Both the position numbers and the translations under genes were made by a program. Positions 22,925-33,792 of a stretch of 64,000 nucleotides of DNA are shown here, piece by piece; position 1 is the first letter of the stretch, and the number at the start of each line of letters is the position of its first letter. The stretch is taken from the NCBI GenBank assembly GCA_009760855.2, contig WPIO01000020.1, positions 3,869,501 to 3,933,500 on the forward strand, given 5' to 3'. Source of the DNA: Cristatella mucedo (taxonomy: Eukaryota > Bryozoa > Phylactolaemata > Cristatellidae). The notes beneath the pieces were generated by a model. The model ran no database searches, was not told the origin of the DNA, and saw only the letters and a list, made by a program, of their open reading frames with translations.

Positions 22925-23362
22925 ACGTGACACAGCAAAACGTGATCAGGCAATAACAAAGTGACGCCTGTTCGCGCCCTCAGGTCCTGTGTGGACAATA
23001 AATAAGCTGTCCCATTCCTCCGCTTAAAGACAGTTGGCGACAGAAGCTTTAGCTCTGCAGGTCTTGGACTGTGGAACTCGCTTCCACAATTCTTACGCAA
23101 CGACAACTACTCTCCAACTACCGACTATGGCACATCTTTTTCAGCAGTCCTGAACTGCTACTTCTATGCTGCTCACTACCTCAACTGCTCTCCTGACTCT
23201 GCTATGCTTCCCACTTTCTCTTTGTTGCGTGAGACGAAGTCTGTTGGCTACCGAATGCGCACCGAAAGCCGCTTAGGCTGTGAGTGCGCTATACAAAACT
23301 CTCCTGCGTAACACCCACATGGTCTTTATGACTTTGTGCAGTTACTGACGGAGATACATTAC
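22925..23362 (+). mobile_element. L2x LINE 3' end with (ATTAC)n tail
   Basis: Shares CTCAGGTCCTGTGTGGACAA, TTGGCGACAGAAGC and the TGTGGAACTCGCTTCCACAA block with the copy at 39238. It ends CTGACGGAGATACATTACAT with further ATTAC units. The hAT-like coding sequence follows immediately. Confidence 0.85.
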
Positions 23363-23713
23363 ATTACATTACGTGACAAACAACGTGAATACTGGCGTGT
23401 TGTTCACGAGTGGCTGTTTGAAACTTTTTCCTTTTTATTTGAACATGGCCTGGCCTTTAGAGGTGACAACAAGATCGTTGGCTCTGTCAATAATGGAAAT
23501 TATTTGGGAATCCTTGAAATTATATCAAAATTTGATTTCTTCACGGTGCAATACCTGCAGGTGCATGATAAAAAGGGAAAACGACGCACGTCACACCTGT
23601 CTGCCAAAAACATCTGCAATAAACTAATTCAGTTGATTGGCCAGCTAGTTTTTGATCGGATTAGTTTTGTCGAAACTTTTTTTTACACGAGCCTGGAAAG
23701 ATTTCTGATTTAG
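23363..23713 (+). pseudogene. hAT/ZMYM-type transposase fragment (DUF4371-like part)
   Basis: In frame: REYWRVVHEW, LFEHGLAFRGDNKIVGSVNN, GNYLGILEIISKFDFF, HLSAKNICNKLIQLIGQ. This is the well-known string of hAT-derived ZMYM/TTF zinc-finger transposases (typically EYWR...LAFRGD...GNYLG...LISKFDP...ICNEFIQLMG). The frame decays after FDRISFVE (about 23680), where the catalytic VDSTPD block would be expected. No start codon or zinc finger is visible upstream because a LINE tail abuts. A dead fragment. Confidence 0.8.
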
Positions 23714-24745
23714 GCTGGACACATTTTGCTCTATACGTCCACGATTACGGAAAATAAAGCTCCGGAACGTTTGATGACGAATACGGCAAATGTACCCAGT
23801 TAAAATCAGAAATCTTTTCAGACTCGTAGAACAAGCAGAGCCGAACTCGGATTTCAAATTTCACTCCGATACGTGAAGTATTAGCGAGTTACGGAATTTA
23901 CAAGACATCAACCGACCCTAAAAATGAAGCTATTTAAAAGTCACAAGAAAGCATCTCAACAAGCCTCGAGCATGTATCGCAATCTACCAAGGTTCGACAA
24001 GCTGGGATGCGAGTCGAATATGATGCAGAGATTGGTAAATGTTTTACTTGCACATTTGTTACTTTCGTTTTAAATCCTGGTTAGGCGTGATTTGTATGAC
24101 CATTTTTTTTCATGCGGTAGTTGTCAGAACTTCCGACCCCAGTTCCAACACATTTTTCATTCGAAAGGTAGCCTAAACACATGCTCCATTGTCGGAGACA
24201 AATTTATAAGTATTTCTTGACATTCCCGTTAATTCTTAGCTAAAGACGCACATGTTAGGCTATTCTGTCCCGGCACTGCAGCGATCATCTTGTCTTTTTT
24301 CTTTTCTTTGCGTGCTCCTCCTAGGGCCCTATATGCAAGCCTCTTATTACGATATTATACCGTACCGTACAACTGTGATCAGCGAAAATTTTTACTAATC
24401 TCATCTTCGTCTCCGAATTGGAGCATTCGTCTCCGGAAGCGACGTCCTTGCGCTTTTTCAGCAACATTTCTTTATTCAGATAGTTTACCATTTCGAATTC
24501 CAGCTAATGGTTTGGACACCGGCTTTTATTGCGACAAGAGCCTATTACTTAACAGATTATTCTATTTGTGCCTCTTGAGTTTGTAAAATCCTTTCCTTGC
24601 ATTTCAGTCTACAGTGTAACTCGCAAATATCGCATCTCAGTCACAATGATTGCTCTTCTTGACGGCTGAACGTTGTCGTTAGCGGCTGAGGTAGGGTCAG
24701 CCAGTTACACGACAAAGTTGCATATGGTTATCATCGGGGACATCT
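23714..24745. other. Unrecognised stretch after the hAT fragment
   Basis: May include more decayed transposase, but I cannot follow a frame. Confidence 0.3.
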
Positions 24746-24749
24746 ACTA

Positions 24750-25165
24750 TTATATATATTATATATTATATTATATATTACAAATAATACTTTATATATT
24801 ATGTATTATATATAATACATTACATATTATATATTATACATTATATATTATTTATAATACATTATATATTACATATTATACATTATATATTATATATTAT
24901 ACATTATACATTATGCATTATACATTGGGCATTATACACAATGCATTATGTATTATGTATTATATGTTATGTATTATGTATTACATATTATTTATTATGT
25001 ATTATATATCATATATTATTTATTATGTACTATATATTATGTGTTAAATATTATATTATATATTACATCTTATATGATATATCATATATTACATATTATT
25101 TATTATGTATTATATATTATATATTACATATTACATATTATGTATTATATATTACATATTACATT
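24750..25165. repeat. AT-rich tandem array (TATTATATATTAC-type units)
   Basis: About 415 bp built from TATTA/TATAT words with periodic C or G (ATTATACATTATATATTA, TATTATGTATTATATATTAC). All three plus frames are open and Ile/Tyr-rich, which is an artefact of the repeat. Confidence 0.95.
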
Positions 25166-25169
25166 ATAC

Positions 25170-26015
25170 TACTATCGTGGACAGCTACTATTAGCGATAG
25201 GCAACCACTCCAGTCCGATGACAGACAAACTAAAATGATGCATTTCAAATCCTAGCTAATCACTTATTATTATTCTTATTACCTCGTTATTAGTCAAATC
25301 GCTGCGTCAGATCAAACACATAGCATTCCGTACTTTTTGTGCGGCAAGAGCTAGTTTTTATCGGCGTTGAAAGGAATCCGTGAATACTCTTTCGCGTTTA
25401 GCGACTAAAGAAATTTACAGCTCATAAATACCAAAGGAAACAATTAAATGTTGAATTCAATTTCCAAGCGCCTACATGTTTAAGATACCTTGAGGTAAAG
25501 CTTGATGCAATTTTTGAAGCAACAGGATCTTCTTGAATATGACTAACCAACCAACGAGTGTGTATGCTTGTTCAAAATCACTGCTATGTTCTTAGGGCAA
25601 AAATCCCGCTAAGAAATATACGTTCACAAGTAGTAACTTGTAATGAGCGGAACAGAGCGCCGAGCAGCTCCGGAGAGCGAGTGTGTGCGTGTGTCATAAG
25701 ACGGCCGGTCTGATATACCATGTGTATGGTAATCAGGGTGCTTCGGTGCGTCGGAGCGGGGCTACTGCTGACTAGAGCAGCACCGGGCCAATGGGTGAAC
25801 TGCAACCTCATTTGCCCGTTCGGATTACGCCCAAAGGCTTCGAGAGCCACGTCGCGGTGTGGTGGCTTGATCCGCTATAATCAACATCAGTATTTTCTAA
25901 ATTACATAACAAAACTTGGTGATTTATAATGCAATGCTAGATCTCTAGGGTACCAAACGGCGAGTAGCTCTAAAGTGGAATCTCCATTGCCGTATATTCG
26001 AGTGTAAGTTGTGTA
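25170..26015. other. Unrecognised stretch
   Basis: No known protein or repeat recognised. Frames around 25584-25929 overlap on both strands with no family resemblance. Confidence 0.35.
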
Positions 26016-26226
26016 TATAATAATAATAATGATAATAATAATGCACTTGATAAAGCGCCCTCGGAGAACTCAATCTCTCTCTAGGCGCTTTACATTTGCT
26101 GCAAAAGGAAATGCAATTGAACGGTGAGTAACATCATGCTTGATAAACAAACAAAATGAATAACATGGTTAGGGGTGACATGCACAGGGTCAGCATGCAA
26201 ATGTAGTTAGTGGCAGCATGCACAGA

Positions 26227-26231
<5 letters not shown>

Positions 26232-26268
<37 letters not shown>
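26232..26268. repeat. (TG)n microsatellite inside a LINE
   Basis: About 18 TG units, then degenerate TGTGTGGG. Confidence 0.9.
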
Positions 26269-26276
<8 letters not shown>

Positions 26277-27345
26277 CGTTTGTGTGGGTGTGGATTTGTG
26301 TATGTATGTGTGGGTGAGCAGGGTGAGCATGTGAGCGAGTTGGTCCCTTACAAGGCGAGTGTTCTTTTAGTTGAGAACCGGCGCTCGAAAGTGAGCTTCA
26401 AAGAGGGACTGAAAAAACTCCAGTGAACAAGCTAGCTGGTCGCTGCAAGCTACTGTTGCTGACTTTTAAAGTAAACTGGAGCAAGAGAATAAAGGGAACT
26501 GAAAGTGAGTTATAAAACCTTGAATTCGCTACGTTTTCTAATGGGAGCAATGTCTGGCTGGTGAGAAGTGGCGCATTGTGGCAACTGCGACGCATATGGC
26601 AAACAAGCGTGGCTGCAGTTTGAACCAACTCTAGGTGTTTGATTGCACAGGCCGAAATAATTGTAACTAGAGCTAGTAACGTAACGTGAGCTAGCAGACG
26701 ACCTAAAGGGATGTCACAAATGCAGGGATAAACTTGGATGTGATATCCCGGTCTAAGCAGGCCCAAGTTGTGCAATGTTGGGAAGCTGAAAATATGTAGA
26801 CTTGATTGTGGGGCTGATGTGTTCGTCTAGAGAAACGTAACTTTGGAACAGGACACTCAGATTTCGCTGAAGATATAGTTATGCTACATATAAAAATAAT
26901 AATTCTAGTGAATAAGGAATAAATATACTAGATGGCAGAAATATTGGCGGAGCCCGTTTGAGAGACATTTTTTTCAAATGTGATAACTAGTAGTTTGTTT
27001 TATCTTCAATCATTTTAATAAAGTGTGTTGCCGTAAAAGTATGAACGTCAGCAGTGCATACAGCAAGAAAGTTGAGGGAGTTTGCCGCGCTGGAAGGCTG
27101 GGACGGGATCAAAGCACAGGGAGCAGCTGCGGGAGTCGGCGTCGGCGTGGTGGTCGGAGGGTTAGTGACGAGAGATGAGCAAGCGCGGTCGAACGCACTA
27201 AATGCAACCGATGCTTCTAAGCTAAAAAGATCGACATATTAAAGTCGTGACTTAGCGGACGCCTCGTGCACGCTCGTGTGCGTGGGTGAGGAATGATCAC
27301 GTCTACTCAAGGTCATCGAAACGTAGAGAAGAGAGATGCAGCGCC

Positions 27346-27392
27346 AATAGGATGGCATGGCCAATAGGGTGGCATGGCCAATAGGATGGCCA
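27346..27392. repeat. 17-bp tandem repeat, about 2.7 copies
   Basis: The unit GGATGGCATGGCCAATA repeats with one substitution in the second copy (GGGTGG). Confidence 0.8.
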
Positions 27393-28194
27393 CTCTCAAA
27401 TTCATTCCCTAATCTGAAGATACGGCCAGACTGCAGCGAGTCACTCGCTTACGCGAATTGGCCGGGCGAAGGTTGTGATTCCGGCTGGCGGTGGAACGGA
27501 GTGGCTGAGATGAGGCAGAACGTACACTGCAGCGTGTCATCTGCATGGCAATAAAAGCCTATATAGTGCCTAGCGATTACATTAGCGAGAGAAAGAGAGA
27601 GAGAGTGAGTATAAATTCTAAAAACACGCGAACCAAGCACCAAACCCTGGGGCTACCCGTACTTAGGAGACTCCTCGGATGACCTATGCATAACAGCATG
27701 ACGTCCTTAAGATAATCCACATCTATCGTCGTTCGAAGGCGTTTTTGATAAGGTTTAATAAGCTAAGCACACGTTCGGCTTTTACGGTAAACGCTTGGCT
27801 GAGTCAGAATAAGTCGTACCAGCTTGTACTATAAGTAACAGCCACCGTCCGGCTAAAAGAGACTCTGCCAGCATAACTGCAAGATTGGGAAGCATTCCGA
27901 CATTCTTCAGCGAGTCCAAGTATATTTTCCTACGAATTTTGAGAGGCTGCTGTCTCAAGAGGATTGAATTTAATCACCCGGGATAAAACTGGTTGCGGCT
28001 ACTGCTGCAGTAGTTACATTACCGCTGCTAAATGCTCTTCCCCGAGTCTCAGACTTGGGCCGGCCCTGGACGTTGGCCTGTTCCCTGAGGTGTTAGCGAA
28101 GTGGCAGATAATTGTACCATGTGACACCTGGCGGTCCGACTAGGCGCAGCCGAAAAAACGTCTGCAACCCGGTGCTCTTCGGGGGAAACTGAGA

Positions 28195-29570
28195 AATACG
28201 GCAATGTAATGTGATCCATCTCCGTCTGTAACGCCACAAAGCCACGAAGGTTAAGTGGTTGCAACACAGGAGCATTTTCAATAGTGATAACTCAAAGTCT
28301 AGGTTGCTTTTGGTAGATATTCGGTAGCCGACAGACTTCTAGTGACGAAACAAAGGGAAAGTGAACAGCGTAGCTGAGCCAGGAAGGTGCCATAGCCAGA
28401 AGCAGGAGATCAAATGTCGTCGTGTAAGAATTTTGGAAGTGAGTTCCACAGTCTTGTGACCTGCTGAGCAAAAGCTCCTGTCGCCAAAGATTTTAAGCGT
28501 AGGAATAGAACAGCTAATTTATTTGTGATCGAGAACCCCTTTGGGCAGGAGGAGGCTATAACTAGTGCAGCAGTTCAGCTCGGTATGAAGGAGCCTAGCC
28601 ATGGCAGGCCTTATGGGTCAGCCTAAGCATATCACATCCGTCGATTGATCTAGAGCCATCGAAACTCTTTCAGCAAAAGAGACAGATGGCTGACCCTCTG
28701 GAATTGATTGACTAGCCTTGCAGCCATGTTCATCACCAGCTGCAGAAGCTTAATGGCCTAATTTGGTAGCCAAGCCAAAACGGAATTACAGTAGTCCAGC
28801 GTAGAAACAACCAGGGAACTAGCTAAACTCTATGCAATCCACCGTGGTAGACAGCTCCTAAGCTTAGGCAGGGATCTGACGTTATGGCAAGCTATAAACG
28901 AAGTCATCATTTTGAAGCTTTTAAAATGCAAGCGGTTGACAAAGATGTCAACCAAATTACGAGCGCCTGGTGACGGTCGCACAACAGCTTCACCTATTGG
29001 AAGAGCAAAATAACCCTAATTCAGCTGCACGCCTACATTATCCTATGAGTCAGAGTTCCATTTTGTCGTCGTTTAATTTAAGGAAACTGGCCGACTACCA
29101 GGAATGAGTTTTTGCAAGCCGAGCATTCAGTTTATCAGTCGCTGCTTCATATTTCGACGCTTTAAATGGCAAATGCAGCTAGGTTTCGGAATCATCGAAG
29201 TGATAGACGATCCCACGGGCCCGAGTCACTTTTCCCAAAGGCTCGGTATAAATGGAGTATTGCACAGGACCGAGAACGGATCCGTGTGGGACTCCACAGG
29301 TGACTGGTCCGTTGGATGAGACATGACCATTACACGACACGAATTGAACACGATAGGACAGTATGATTTGAACCACTCCCGTGCCTCGTCTGCCAGAATG
29401 ATCGTCGTTCTCAACCGTTAAAGTAGAATAAGGTGATCAATAGTGTTGAACGCAGCTGACTGATCAAGCAGGGCCAGGACAGTGGCATTACGGTCATTGC
29501 TGCTAAGGATGACGCTGGTCACACGGAGGAGAGCAGTTTTATTAGAGTGAATAAACACACACGTTTGAAA
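28195..29570 (-). mobile_element. L2x LINE, about 1.4 kb, decayed
   Basis: 3' end at low coordinate (reverse complement of CATCTCCGTCTGTAACGCCA and ATTAC units). Minus frames keep the reverse-transcriptase fragment PVTCGVPHGSVLGPVQYSIY and, further 5', LALLDQSAAFNTIDHLILL, a typical LINE reverse-transcriptase motif (AFDTIDH). Multiple frameshifts. Confidence 0.8.
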
Positions 29571-29574
29571 TCTC

Positions 29575-30120
29575 CCACTATAAGGCCGATTCGTTGGCGT
29601 CTTTTTGTGCACGACTTTTGTGCATGATCACGGTTCGATTGGAATGGCACTTGAACTATGGACATCACAAATAAAACTCAGATAGACAGAACAGCATTGT
29701 AGGTCTTTTGGAGCAACTGCCCGAGGACGTACATTGAGCACTTGAAACAGCAAGTGCAGCTGGCAGTCTCTTACATAGTATTGTGAACCGTAACTTATTT
29801 CTCTGCTGCAATTTTAGTACCGCACCTTAAGGAAGATTGGCCGCCTTCAGAAAGGACTGCAGGATCCAAAGATGAACTTTAAAGACGCCTCTGCGTGATT
29901 TCCACTCCCTTGAGATTGAGTTGTCAAGACTTCGAGAAAACATGTGCCAAGAATCACTACTAGATGCCAAAAGGAGGTGTGAATTGTGGGGAGTTGCCAT
30001 TGTACGAAAAATCCGGCGAAGGACACAGGTGTCTGGAGAACTCTAAGATGTTGGTCTCAAGGCAGACGAGGAGATTTCAAGAAAAAAATTAAGGACAGCA
30101 TAGATTATCTCCGACAAGAA
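29575..30120. other. Unrecognised stretch
   Basis: No coding or repeat family recognised. Confidence 0.35.
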
Positions 30121-30124
30121 ATTG

Positions 30125-31735
30125 CAACTTATTTGACGGTTCACGGATCTTGGTGTCAAATTTGGTTCAAGGTTCTGTCACTCACTTTTGGTCCCTTCAT
30201 TCTTCAGCTCCAGCCAACCCATACAATCTACTCCCCCTCCAGGCCAAGCATCGTACCACCCGCTTTTCGGAATCTAATCGTTTACCTATACCTCGTACGA
30301 ATCTCAAATTCTTTGGGGACCACACCTTTAGTTCGCATTCTCCCAAAGCCTGAAACATACTTCTGTCTGGCGTCACGGCATCCCCTGATTTGACCACATT
30401 GAAAAAAGCTAAAAACGCATCTATTTATTAAAAATTAAGTTGTTCAATTGGATTCTTCCTTAACGTGCTTATGCGTGCTGACACTGTGCATGCTGCCACT
30501 AACCATATTTGCATGCTGGCCCAGTGAATGTCACCTCTAATCATGTTACGCATGCTGTCATTGAGCATGCCATCGCTTGCTTACGAGTTTAGTTTGCTCC
30601 GTGACAGAGCTCACAACTCAAATTATTATTATGTCAAATTATTTTTTTCCCATTGAAATGAATCGAAATGCCACTAATCCGTTCCGGAACCAAAATGTTT
30701 TTGTCACGTTTTTAAATTAGAAAATGTACTTACAAATAACGAATATTGTTTAAAAACACAATACAATAGAATGTACCACACAATAAATCCTTCACATTCA
30801 GTTTATTCGGATAAATGGCTGGAAAAACAAAGTTTTGCAAGGTAACTAACTGCAAGCACAAATGCGTGCACAGCACTGATGCTTCCGCTGTGAGCTAGCC
30901 ATGTAGCCGCGGATGACGCACTGCGGGGGTCACCGGGTCATGGCGCAATGCGTAGCTTCTTTGGCGCTCTCTACGCGCCGAGAAAGCGCTGGCAATGCAG
31001 AAAAAAGCGCGCGACAACTGAGCGGCGAACAGGCGAGCGTGCAGACAGACAGCCAACACGTAGCCAAAAGCGCAATTTATTGGTTGGGCTTTTACGCGAA
31101 CGCACTGATTGTTATCAGTTACGCGAGCAATTCTCACGCGACGGTGCTGCCTAAGTAAAGTACAGTACGTACTAAGCTGTTCCTCCCATAGTCGGATTCA
31201 ACACCGGAGTCTGGCAATCTTGTGCGGCAAAGCACCGCGATGGCTCGCTCAAGTCTGCCGTGGCGCGAGCCACCAGGCCTACGCTTGACGTCACACCCGG
31301 GTCTTCGGGTAGTCTTGCAGCGGAACGTCTGTCGCTGCCCTACCCTTACTGGCCTGAGTAACCAAGCGCAGTTCCTCCCTTCATCCTTTCGCTTTCTTAA
31401 CTGACACACCCACTCGCACTCGTATACCTGAGAGCAATTCCGTTGCAACCGCTTAAAGTGAACGAGTGTGACATGGGATGCTGCAGCGTTCACTGTGCCG
31501 TTCGCTGCGGCAACTCGCGGTCGGGTATCTGAAGCTGGCTCGTAACTCGAATTTTTCAGCTAACTCAAAGCGAAAAATTGGCCAAGAGACAAATCTCAAA
31601 AAGCTCGTAAGTTGGGACAGTCATAAGTCAAGGTACCACTGTATTCAATCGTGCTTCTTGTGCAGCAAATGTTAAGTGCCTAGAAAGAGATTGTTTTCTG
31701 AGGGCTCTACAACAAATGCATTATTGTTATTATTA
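30125..31735 (+). mobile_element. L1x LINE 3' end interrupted by a DNA transposon
   Basis: Left part (30160-30568): ORF2 C-terminus (PLQAKHRTTRFSESNRLPIP) and 3' UTR to TTGAGCATGCCA. Right part (31642-31735): TTCAATCGTGCTTCTTGTGC, GCAAATGTTAAGTGCC and the AGAGATTGTTTTCTGAGGGC tail with ATT triplets. In uninterrupted copies (for example 8150-8455) these two parts are contiguous. Confidence 0.8.
30569..31641. mobile_element. Non-autonomous DNA transposon nested in a LINE
   Basis: Right end, read inward on the minus strand, is CAGTGGTACCTTGACTTATG then ACTGTCCCAACTTACGAGC. The left end begins with a degenerate CGCTTGCTTACGAGTTTAG. Subterminal TCCCATTGAAATGAATCGAA and AATCCGTTCCGGAACC are typical of the CAGTGG(T/A)ACCTCG-type inverted-repeat elements common in animal genomes. 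A TA follows the right end (ACTG|TA). About 1.07 kb with a GC-rich centre (30890-31480) and no transposase frame. Confidence 0.6.
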
Positions 31736-31749
31736 GCGTTGTTATTTCT

Positions 31750-32155
31750 TGTTGGAAGTTTAGCATCTTTTGAAGACCCGAGCAAACTACGCCAGCAATG
31801 TCTAGATCTTGGATGCTTCTACTGTTCATACTTTGATGGAACAGAGCTGTAAAACGAAATGTGCGACTGTAAAATGCTTCTTGCCACACGTCTCGACTTA
31901 GCACTAACTGCCCCACTGGAACTCGTGACTTTCATTGTCAGTCACGGAGAAGATTTGTTTCCTAATTTGAGAGTTGCCTTGCAAGTTCTTCTCACCATAG
32001 CCATATCAGTTGACAGCTGTGAACGTTCCTTTAGCGAGCTGAAGATAATGCTATCTTACCTAAGAGAGCATCAATGAGGCAAAACTGTTTCTCTGATTTG
32101 TCCTTGTTAAGCAAAGAGAAACCAACACTGGAAAACATTGACTTAATATATAACT
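31750..32155 (+). pseudogene. hAT/ZMYM transposase C-terminal (dimerisation) domain fragment
   Basis: In frame from 31772: EDPSKLRQQCLDLGCFYCSY, FDGTEL, a stop at 31850, NEMCDCKMLLATRLDL, then LFPNLRVALQVLLTIAISV, DSCERSFSELKIMLSYL. A frameshift near 32077 leads to MRQNCFSDLSLLSKEKPTLE in another frame. The (A/S)CERSFS-LK...YLR then LS-LS-E pattern is the hAT C-terminal dimerisation domain. With a stop and a frameshift it is dead. It begins right after the LINE tail at 31735. Confidence 0.82.
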
Positions 32156-32603
32156 GTAAGTGTATAACTTATAACTGCAATAGTTTCTTACAATATATAA
32201 TTCATAATATATAACATAATGTTCGCCACGTTTAAGGTCAGAAAAGTTCATTTAAGTTAAAGGTGTGGTAGCAACCTTGTACCTCTACTACAGTAATTAA
32301 AACTGTCTCGACTCGATATGCCTTCTAGTGCGTTTTTGCATTTCTTCTGCGATGAAGTTATTTTGCAGCATTTTTTGACAAGGGAAGGGTCGCCATTTGT
32401 AGCTTTGTCCCCGCTTACCGAAAGTTCTCAGTACAACACTGACCAAATAAAGCCATTAAGGTTGTGCAGCTGGTGATGCATATGGCTGCAAGACTGGTCA
32501 ATAAATTCCAGAGGGTTAGCCGTCCGCCTCCTTTGCTGAATCCATCGATGGCTCCAGATGCCGGATATTGAGTGAAGGTCTTAGGCTGACCCATAAGGCC
32601 TGC

Positions 32604-32814
32604 CATAATAATAATACATTTGATAACGCACCATCAGAGAACTCAATCTCTTTCTAGGCACTTAACATTTGTGAATCGTGTCGTCGTAGCGAGGCTGAGA
32701 TCGAGGCACCTCCAGAATGCTCTCTAGCAAAGCCTTGTAACTCGGAATAGGTCATTTCTGGCAAGCGGCTTCTAGAATACCCGAGCGGCCGCCACCGCCG
32801 GCAGTCACTCGGTA
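32604..32814 (-). mobile_element. Unclassified insert with an L1x LINE tail (candidate third SINE)
   Basis: Minus orientation: the last ~67 bp (32605-32671) are the L1x tail with TTA triplets, but the preceding ~140 bp (32672-32814, GC-rich, reading AAGCCATACCGAGTGACTGC at its 5' end) match nothing else in the window. Confidence 0.5.
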
Positions 32815-33009
32815 TGGCTTAGCTCCTTCAATCCGAGCTGACCTGCTGCACTAGCTTTAGCTTCCTCCTGCCCAGTGGGGTCCTCCTCCGCGGACAATAA
32901 ATTAGCTGTTCCATTCTTACGCTTAAATACATTTGGCGACAGAAGCTTTCGCTCAGCAGGTCACAAGACTGTGGAACTCGCTTCCAAATTTCTTACATAA
33001 TATACAATA

Positions 33010-33154
33010 TAATAATATAATTCATTTGTATAGCGCCCTAAGAGAACTTTTAATTTCTATTCAGGCGCTTCACATATGCCTCCGGGCTCGAGCCCACGAC
33101 CGCAGCCCGACCGCGGTTGGGGCGAGCACCTCAACCGCTGGACCAAACCAGCTC
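33010..33154 (-). mobile_element. SINE-A copy inside an L2x LINE
   Basis: Reverse complement begins GCTGGTTTGGTCCAGCGGTT, continues GAGGTGCTCGCC, has the B-box-like GGGCTCGAGCCC, the LINE-like tail and ATGAATTATATT. Confidence 0.85.
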
Positions 33155-33429
33155 GGCAAACATGACGACATCTTATTTCCTGCTGCCGACTATTGCGCAT
33201 CCTTTCCAGCCGTCCCGAGCTGCTACTTCCACGCTACTTCCTCAGCTGCCCTCCTGGCTCAGCCACGCTGGTCACAGTCACTGCGTCGTCAACAGAAGTC
33301 TCGTCAGCTGCCGAATATCTACGTAAAGCCGCTCAGGCTTTGAGTTCACTCAAGAAAAATCTCCTGCGTAACATTCATTTAGTCTCTGTAGCTTTGTGGA
33401 GTTACAGGCGGAGATGCATTAAATAGTCC

Positions 33430-33792
33430 CATTCAAAGCCGTCCGGACGACTGACGGCCCTACTTACGTCAGCGGCGACAGCGCCGCGCCATAGCATAGA
33501 TAAACGCGCGCCCAAGGTTACCTGCCCGTGCCCAGACCCAGATGGCCCGGTGGTATTGTTAGTCGCGCTAGGTTGCAGTAATAGCGACGGACTAAGATTT
33601 CTTCAATGCCTAAATTATCTTAAAAAATTTAAGTTAAAAAAAAACTAAAATTGAGCTCTTGCTCTCTTACGTATTACGTCGTGCTACCGAAGGCCACGAC
33701 CTGTTTACGGCACCACGCTCCAGCCGTGTACATTCTAGAAACGTGAGCCGCCCGTAACCGGTGCCCGGCGCTGTAGCAGTATTCCCCTTAAA
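33430..33792 (+). promoter_or_regulatory. HSPE1 upstream region with heat-shock-element candidate
   Basis: GC-rich, with TTCTAGAA at 33733-33740, an inverted two-unit heat-shock element (nTTCnnGAAn) about 55 bp before the start codon. Flanking 5-bp units are poor matches, so the site is minimal. Chaperonin genes are commonly heat-inducible; induction here is inferred. Confidence 0.4.

Larger units (their letters stand above)
26018..27730 (-). mobile_element. Decayed L1x LINE split by a (TG)n microsatellite
   Basis: The (AAT)n tail and 3' UTR (26018-26226) are interrupted by (TG)n and about 110 bp of other sequence. The C-terminal ORF2 remnant resumes at about 26400 (HLELVQTAATLVCHMRRSCH). 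At 27449-27643 a degenerate reverse-transcriptase core is readable (LSLANVIARHYIGFYCHADD), with C-H replacing the usual F-Y before ADD. Many frameshifts; an old copy. Confidence 0.7.
32440..33425 (+). mobile_element. L2x LINE broken into three pieces by two later insertions
   Basis: Piece 1 (32440-32603) covers the ORF2 block AAGCCATTAAGG to CATAAGGCCTGCCA. Piece 2 (32815-33008) resumes GGCTTAGCTCCTTCAATCCG and continues to the TGTGGAACTCGCTTCC block. Piece 3 (33160-33425) resumes with GCTGCCGACTATTGCGCATC and ends at the family 3' end (GTGGAGTTACAGGCGGAGAT). Order and contiguity match the copy at 39238-40448. Confidence 0.8.

Noticed and set aside
24673-25255. Ile/Tyr-rich proteins of about 100 residues
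   Set aside because: Products of the AT-rich tandem array in all three frames.
30895-33792. HSPD1 (Hsp60) divergent to HSPE1
   Set aside because: I looked on the minus strand for Hsp60 strings such as the N-terminal KFGADAR and TMGPKGR motifs and saw none; the interval is transposon sequence.
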